This document shows, piece by piece, positions 57,423 through 64,000 of a stretch of 64,000 nucleotides of DNA. How positions within the stretch are numbered: the first letter of the stretch is position 1; every line of letters begins with the position of its first letter. This DNA is from an uncultured Candidatus Saccharibacteria bacterium (GTDB lineage Bacteria > Patescibacteriota > Saccharimonadia > Saccharimonadales > Saccharimonadaceae): positions 1-64,000 of the forward strand of contig CALHKG010000018.1 of assembly GCA_938033875.1 (NCBI GenBank). Direction: 5' to 3'. The notes beneath the pieces are model-generated. The model had not been told where the DNA came from, made no database searches, and was given only the letters and a program-made list of their open reading frames with translations. A program made the translations under genes and the position numbers.

Positions 57423-57468
57423 AGGCTTGTTGAAAAGAGCTGATAATTCAGATAATAGTGAGGGAGAT

Positions 57469-59457
57469 ATGGCTAAACAAACAAATGAACAATCTTATGA
57501 TGGCTCACAAATCCAGGTCCTAGAGGGCCTTGAGCCGGTTCGTAAGCGTCCAGGAATGTACATCGGTAGTACGGGGTATGAGGGCGTACATCACTTGATT
57601 AAGGAGATTGCCGATAACTCAATTGACGAGGCAATCGCTGGTTATGCTACAAAGGTCGAAGTAACTTTGTTAAAGGATGGTGGTGTTCGAGTATCTGATG
57701 ACGGTCGTGGTATTCCTGTCGATAAGCATCCAAAGACGGGCAAGAGTACGTTGGAGACGGTATTAACAATCTTACACGCCGGTGGTAAGTTTGGCGGCGG
57801 CGGCTATAAGGTTTCGTCTGGACTTCACGGTGTTGGTTCTAGTGTTGTGAATGCATTGTCTACGCGGATGATTGCTGAGGTTAGGAAGAATGGTAAAATC
57901 TATCGCCAAGAATACGCAACAGGCGTGCCTCAGACAGAATTAGAAGTAGTTGGAAAGTCTGATGATTCTGGAACGACAATTACATTTTATCCAGACCCAA
58001 CCATCTTTAAGGAGACGGTTAATTTTGACTATAAATGGGTTGTTAATTATCTTCGTCATCAGGCGTACCTTACAAAAGGCATTCACACGTCGGTTATTGA
58101 TGAGCGAACTGGCGAACGAAAAGCTTTCTACTTTGAGGGCGGTATTCAGAGCTATGTAAAAAACCTGAATATTGGCAAGGACGTTTTATCGGACGATATA
58201 TTTTACGTCGAGAAGCAGGTTGAAGATTGTATGGTGGAAATTGCGGTTCAGTATAACGATACTTACGCTGAAGTGGTAAAGCCATTTGCCAATAACGTCT
58301 TAACTCCTGATGGTGGTACTCATTTGGTTGGTTTTCGAACAGCCCTCACGCGTGTAATTAATGATTATGCTCGCAAGAATAGCTTGCTGAAAGAAAAAGA
58401 GGATAATCTGACTGGTGATGACATCCGCGAAGGTTTGACGGCAGTTATTTTGGTGAAGTTGCCAGATCCTCAGTTTGAAGGTCAGACCAAGAATAAACTT
58501 GGTAATCCAGAGATGCGCCGCTATGTTGATCAGGTGATGAGCGAATATTTTGCGTATTACTTGGAGGAGAATCCAGCTACAGCGAAGAAGGTTGTCGGCA
58601 AGGCTACATTGGCGGCACGAGCTCGTAAGGCGGCAAGGGCTGCGCGCGATAACGTTATCCGTAAGGGAGCATTTGAAGGCTTAAACTTGCCATCTAAATT
58701 GACGGATTGCTCATCTCGTAACCGAAAGGACTGTGAATTATTTATTGTCGAGGGTAATTCGGCTGCGGGTTCTGCTAAGGACGGTCGCGATTCAACTATT
58801 CAGGCTGTTCTTCCTCTTCGCGGTAAGGTGTTGAATACTGAGCGCGCAAGGTTTGATAAGATGTTTGCTAATGCCGAAATTGTTTCGTTGATTAAGGCTA
58901 TGGGCGTTGGAATTGGCGACCAATTTGACATTAGTGGTATTCGTTACGACAAGATCATATTTATGACAGATGCCGATGTTGACGGTGCGCACATTTCTAC
59001 GCTTTTGATGACATTCTTCTTCCGATATATGTCTGAAGTGATTGAAGCGGGTCACGTATATCTAGCGAAGCCGCCTCTATTTGGACTAAGTAGAGGAACT
59101 GGCAGTAATCGTAAGATAGATTACGTCTATGATGAAGTAGCCCTCGAGCAAAAATTGAACGAAAAGATCAATGAGCGCAAGGCTGCTGGTGTAAAGATTG
59201 ATGAAAATGCTGAGAAATTTAAGCAGGCAGGCTACACGGCACAACAGCGATTTAAGGGTCTTGGTGAGATGGATGCCTCCCAATTATGGGAAACGACTAT
59301 GAATCCAGAAAATCGAACATTAGTGAAGGTTAATATTGAAGATGCAGAACGGGCAGACGCGATATTTACGAAGCTTATGGGCGATAGTGTAGAATTGAGG
59401 AAAAATTTTATTCAAACAAATGCCGCTAAGGTTAATGTGGAAGATTTGGACTTTTAA
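57469..59457 (+). CDS. gyrB: DNA gyrase subunit B
   Basis: The 662-residue subunit supplies ATP for negative supercoiling. It contains the GHKL ATP site (EIADNSIDEAIAGYA, DDGRGIPVD, GGGGYKVSSGLHGVGSSVVNAL), the transducer lysine in the QTKNKLGNPE loop and the TOPRIM motif EGNSAAGSAKDGRD with MTDADVDGAHI. Length is that of Gram-positive-type GyrB. ATG 57469 follows GAGGGAGAT. gyrA follows 9 bases later. Confidence 0.97.
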   Translation: MAKQTNEQSYDGSQIQVLEGLEPVRKRPGMYIGSTGYEGVHHLIKEIADNSIDEAIAGYATKVEVTLLKDGGVRVSDDGRGIPVDKHPKTGKSTLETVLTILHAGGKFGGGGYKVSSGLHGVGSSVVNALSTRMIAEVRKNGKIYRQEYATGVPQTELEVVGKSDDSGTTITFYPDPTIFKETVNFDYKWVVNYLRHQAYLTKGIHTSVIDERTGERKAFYFEGGIQSYVKNLNIGKDVLSDDIFYVEKQVEDCMVEIAVQYNDTYAEVVKPFANNVLTPDGGTHLVGFRTALTRVINDYARKNSLLKEKEDNLTGDDIREGLTAVILVKLPDPQFEGQTKNKLGNPEMRRYVDQVMSEYFAYYLEENPATAKKVVGKATLAARARKAARAARDNVIRKGAFEGLNLPSKLTDCSSRNRKDCELFIVEGNSAAGSAKDGRDSTIQAVLPLRGKVLNTERARFDKMFANAEIVSLIKAMGVGIGDQFDISGIRYDKIIFMTDADVDGAHISTLLMTFFFRYMSEVIEAGHVYLAKPPLFGLSRGTGSNRKIDYVYDEVALEQKLNEKINERKAAGVKIDENAEKFKQAGYTAQQRFKGLGEMDASQLWETTMNPENRTLVKVNIEDAERADAIFTKLMGDSVELRKNFIQTNAAKVNVEDLDF

Positions 59458-59466
59458 GGAGGAGAT

Positions 59467-61965
59467 ATGGCGGACAATGACAATAAAAATATAGTAGAAC
59501 CGGAAATTCTGAACGAAGAGCCAGAAGTTCGCGGTATTGAAAAGTCGACAGTTGAGCGTGTTATGGAAGACTCCTTCCTCAAATACTCCATGTCGGTTAT
59601 TATTGACCGTGCTTTGCCAGACGTTCGTGACGGACTGAAGCCTGTTAATCGCCGTATTTTGTATGCGATGAATAAGAATGGTTGGCGCGCTCCTCACGCT
59701 ACGGTGAAGTCGGCGAAGATTGTCGGTGAAGTAATGGGCAACTACCACCCGCATGGTGACTCATCAATTTATGACGCCATGGTGAACTTGGCTCAACCTT
59801 GGAAGATGCGTTATACACTGGTTGAAGGTCAGGGTAACTTCGGTTCTATGGACGGTGATGAGCCAGCGGCTTCTCGCTATACTGAGGCGCGAATGGATAA
59901 AATTGGCGGCGAGTTGCTGTCTGATATCGACAAAGAAACCGTTGACTTTCGCGATAACTTCGACGGAACAGAGAAAGAGCCAGTAGTTTTGCCGTCAGCC
60001 GTCCCAAATATTCTATTGAACGGTCAGATGGGTATTGCTGTTGGTATGGCAACGAATATTCCGCCACACAACCTTGGCGAGGTGGTTGACGCTACAGTCG
60101 CTCAAATAGATAATCCTGAAATTACATTAGATGAACTGTTGACACACATTAAGGGTCCTGATTTTCCGACGGGTGCGGAAGTTTATGGCGGTGCGCCAAT
60201 GCGTCAAGCATATGAAACTGGGCGTGGTTCAGTTACGATTCGTGCGGTTGCGTCGATTGAAGAGCGCAAAAATGGTCGTTACAGTATTATAATCACCGAA
60301 GTTCCATATGGTATGAGCAAGGAAGGTTTTGTTGATAAGGTTCGAGAACTTGTCCTTGCCAAAAAAATAACGCACATTGCCGATGCGCGAGATGAAAGTG
60401 CTCGCGGTAAGGTTCGAGTTGTTGTTGAACTGAAGAAAGATGCTTATCCAAAGAAGATTCTTAACCAATTGTATAAATTGACTGGATTGCAAACATCATT
60501 CCATTATAATGTCCTGGCTTTGGTCAATGGTATTCAGCCTAAGGTCATGGGCTTGAAAGAGATTTTGGCGGAATTCATTAAACATCGCCAAGGCGTTATT
60601 CGACGCAGGACTGAGTTTGAACTTCGAAAAGCTAAAGAACGAGCTCATATATTGGAAGGTCTGAAGATTGCGCTTGATCATATCGACGAGGTGATCAAGA
60701 CAATTCGCGAAAGTTATGACGATGCCGACAAGCGTTTGATGGAGAGATTTGGTCTGTCGGAAATTCAAGCGGCCGCAATTTTGGCGATGCAGCTACGACG
60801 ACTGCAGGGATTGGAGCGCGACAAGATTGAAGAAGAATTGAAACAACTTCATGAACTGATCAAGAAGTTGGAGGCGATTTTGGCTGACGAGAACGAGATT
60901 TTGCGTGTTGTTAAGGAAGAATTGCTCGCTATGAAAGAAAAGTATGGTGATGATAGACGCAGTAAGATTATCAATCACGAATTAGGAAAGTTCTCTGACG
61001 AGGAATTGATTCCAGAGGAAGAGTCGGTAATTCTGCTTACAAGCGAAAATTACATCAAGCGAACCTTAGTAAGTGATTATCGTAGGCAAAATCGTGGTGG
61101 TAAGGGCAAGCGTGGAATGACAACCAAGGAGGAAGATGTCATTGATCAAGTCGTTCAGGCGAGCTCGCATGATTATTTGCTATTCTTCACCAATATGGGT
61201 AGAATTTTCCGACTGAAGGCTTATGAGGTGCCCGCTGCTAGCCTAAGCGCGAAAGGTGTTGCGGCCGTTAACTTGTTGCAACTTCAGCCAGAGGAGAAGA
61301 TAACAGCGATTATCAAGCACGAAAAGAACGCCAACGAAGACGGCTATCTGTTCATGGCGACAAAGAAGGGTACAGTTAAGAAGACTCCTGTAAAAGATTA
61401 TGCCAATGTTCGTACGAACGGATTGATCGCAATTAAGCTAGATGAAGGTGATGAACTTCGCTGGATAAAGAGAACGACTGGAGAAAATGATGTGATTATA
61501 TCTACGTCTGCAGGACAAGCCATTCGCTTTAATGAGAAAGATACGCGCCCAATGGGCAGATCAGCTCGTGGTGTTCGTGGCGTCAGGTTGCGTCCAAATG
61601 ATTCTGTTGTTGGTATGGATATCGTTACGGGTGACGACCAAACCTTGTTGGTGGTTAGCGAGAAAGGCTTCGGTAAACGCACAAAGGTATCGAATTTCCC
61701 AAGTCATAAGCGTGGTGGAGTTGGAATAAAAGCCGCAGTTGTAACTGCAAAAACTGGTCCGATTATCTCTGTGCAGACTATTGATCCAGAAATAACAGAG
61801 GCGCTGCTGGTTTCTCAGAATGGTCAGACTATTCGCCTGAGCTTGAGTGATATTAAATTGCTCGGAAGGACGACTCAGGGTGTGACGATTATGCGTCTAT
61901 CTGACGGCGACGCTGTTTCGTCAATCGGCTTGATGGCGGATCGCCCGCAGGATGAGGGTAATTAG
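59467..61965 (+). CDS. gyrA: DNA gyrase subunit A
   Basis: The 832-residue subunit cuts and rejoins DNA. Catalytic Tyr138 lies in AASRYTEARM. The quinolone-determining region reads HPHGDSSIYDAM, with Ser99 and Asp103 at the positions of E. coli Ser83 and Asp87. The C-terminal beta-pinwheel contains the GyrA box QNRGGKGKRG, which distinguishes gyrase from topoisomerase IV. A GGAGGAG site spans the gap to gyrB. Confidence 0.97.
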   Translation: MADNDNKNIVEPEILNEEPEVRGIEKSTVERVMEDSFLKYSMSVIIDRALPDVRDGLKPVNRRILYAMNKNGWRAPHATVKSAKIVGEVMGNYHPHGDSSIYDAMVNLAQPWKMRYTLVEGQGNFGSMDGDEPAASRYTEARMDKIGGELLSDIDKETVDFRDNFDGTEKEPVVLPSAVPNILLNGQMGIAVGMATNIPPHNLGEVVDATVAQIDNPEITLDELLTHIKGPDFPTGAEVYGGAPMRQAYETGRGSVTIRAVASIEERKNGRYSIIITEVPYGMSKEGFVDKVRELVLAKKITHIADARDESARGKVRVVVELKKDAYPKKILNQLYKLTGLQTSFHYNVLALVNGIQPKVMGLKEILAEFIKHRQGVIRRRTEFELRKAKERAHILEGLKIALDHIDEVIKTIRESYDDADKRLMERFGLSEIQAAAILAMQLRRLQGLERDKIEEELKQLHELIKKLEAILADENEILRVVKEELLAMKEKYGDDRRSKIINHELGKFSDEELIPEEESVILLTSENYIKRTLVSDYRRQNRGGKGKRGMTTKEEDVIDQVVQASSHDYLLFFTNMGRIFRLKAYEVPAASLSAKGVAAVNLLQLQPEEKITAIIKHEKNANEDGYLFMATKKGTVKKTPVKDYANVRTNGLIAIKLDEGDELRWIKRTTGENDVIISTSAGQAIRFNEKDTRPMGRSARGVRGVRLRPNDSVVGMDIVTGDDQTLLVVSEKGFGKRTKVSNFPSHKRGGVGIKAAVVTAKTGPIISVQTIDPEITEALLVSQNGQTIRLSLSDIKLLGRTTQGVTIMRLSDGDAVSSIGLMADRPQDEGN

Positions 61966-61967
61966 TA

Positions 61968-62399
61968 GTGAAGGTCTTGATAGTTCCAGTAGTCGCATGG
62001 GCGATATCCCAAGGGTTGAAGCAAGTGTTTCATCTCATGGGGCGTAATCGTCGAGTATTTAGCGGTGATACAAACCCAAAAATACTTCTATCCGGAGGTA
62101 TGCCAAGCGCTCATAGTGCGATTGTTGTATCGTTGGCGGTATTTCTGGGGCTACAAGACGGCTGGGATAGTTCTGTGTTTGGACTAGCTACTTGGCTGGC
62201 TATTATAGTGATGTATGATGCTATGATGGTTCGCTATTCGTCTGGAATGCAGGGCGAAACACTTAACAAGCTGATTTCAGAGCAGGGTAGTAAGTTGAAA
62301 AAACTTCGTATTGCTCATGGTCACACCCCTGTAGAAGTGGCTGCTGGGGCGGCTATTGGTGTGGTTGTAGCTGCCGTTGTATTTTTCGCAACAAAATAA
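61968..62399 (+). CDS. Divergent PAP2-family membrane protein (DUF212)
   Basis: The 143-residue protein begins at GTG 61968, 2 bases after gyrA. Its text matches the divergent PAP2/acid phosphatase group: a first helix VVAWAISQGLKQVFHLMGRN, the LLSGGMPSAHSAIVVSLAVFLGL motif (Ser-Ala-His) and HGHTPVEVAAGAAIGV near the end. The enzyme activity is untested in most members. Lipid phosphate hydrolysis is the family guess. Last protein gene before the rRNA operon. Confidence 0.88.
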   Translation: MKVLIVPVVAWAISQGLKQVFHLMGRNRRVFSGDTNPKILLSGGMPSAHSAIVVSLAVFLGLQDGWDSSVFGLATWLAIIVMYDAMMVRYSSGMQGETLNKLISEQGSKLKKLRIAHGHTPVEVAAGAAIGVVVAAVVFFATK

Positions 62400-62412
62400 T
62401 TGTAAAAATCTA

Positions 62413-62441
62413 TTGACCTGAGCAGTTATATACTGTAAGAT
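62413..62441 (+). promoter_or_regulatory. rRNA operon promoter
   Basis: TTGACC (62413-62418), a 17-base spacer and TAAGAT (62436-62441), about 170 bases before 16S rRNA. Confidence 0.65.
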
Positions 62442-62612
62442 TAGTAACAAGTCTGGTTGCTGGAGTGCGAGTTAAGCAACGATTTACAATCTGTAAAGCG
62501 AGGTAAATCATACTTCAGTCTGACTTAAGATGAACTTTAACAATTTGATTGTGCAATATCATCGTCAGTTTATATTTTTGTAGAGCCTTAATACTTTGAT
62601 ACAAAGTAGATT
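62442..62612 (+). promoter_or_regulatory. rRNA leader with boxA-like site
   Basis: The leader holds hairpins GTTGCT/AGCAAC, GATTTAC/GTAAATC and ACTTTG/CAAAGT. CTTTAACAATTT (62535-62546) matches the core of the E. coli rrn boxA, where NusB and S10 bind for antitermination. Confidence 0.55.

Positions 62613-64000
<1,388 letters not shown>

Overview
The window reads as a chromosome segment of a Candidatus Saccharibacteria (TM7, Patescibacteria/CPR) episymbiont. The partial 16S rRNA at the right end departs from bacterial consensus at usually fixed sites. Intergenic spaces are tiny and genes often overlap by 1-20 bases. A complete type IV pilus locus and a TraG/VirD4-like ATPase typical of these genomes are present. 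UGA is used as a stop, which argues against the recoded Gracilibacteria/Absconditabacteria. The lineage call is an inference from these features; no database search was possible.

Layout. 0-4.3 kb: a partial HEAT-repeat gene, rpsT, a DHH-like pseudoenzyme, truB, rpsO and a sortase. 4.4-14.1 kb: pnp with a structured leader, two tandem membrane proteins sharing an almost identical 250-bp 5' cassette, a uracil-DNA glycosylase that has lost its Fe-S cysteines, an Rrf2-YhgE pair and RNase J. 14.2-20.6 kb: ftsK, an orphan gene, rpsF-ssb-rpsR, efp, tlyA and ychF. 20.6-35.0 kb: a 978-residue secreted protein followed by pilM-N-O-x-B-T-C, the major pilin, prepilin peptidase and four pilin-like/PilX genes. 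35.0-45.6 kb: xerD-like recombinase, ndk, two tRNA-led transcripts (tRNA-Arg, tRNA-Thr) running directly into membrane-protein genes, a GT2 glycosyltransferase, nrdR, a new 41-codon gene, tRNA-Val, thrS, miaA, a winged-helix regulator, a degenerate MBL protein and rpmB. 45.6-51.3 kb: an RNA-rich stretch with a site-2 protease, a 6S-like RNA, RNase P RNA, infC-rpmI-rplT, yifB/comM, tmRNA and three unassigned RNA candidates. 51.3-57.3 kb: a TraG/VirD4-like ATPase and surface proteins, including an LPKTG protein for the sortase. 57.4-64 kb: gyrB, gyrA, a PAP2-like gene and the start of an rRNA operon.

The strongest cross-cutting signal is promoter architecture. Many genes have a TATAAT-like -10 element, often with an upstream TGn, only 6-10 bases before the start codon, so their mRNAs should be leaderless. 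Genes inside operons, ribosomal protein genes and RNase genes instead carry AGGAG sites and longer leaders. The tRNA-led transcripts extend the same idea: tRNA 3' maturation would leave an mRNA beginning 4-5 bases before AUG.

The most novel stretch is 50.0-51.3 kb. It has no convincing long ORF, yet holds three promoter-bearing structured RNA candidates: about 95 nt on the minus strand, about 125 nt on the plus strand, and about 310 nt on the plus strand with a strongly paired core.
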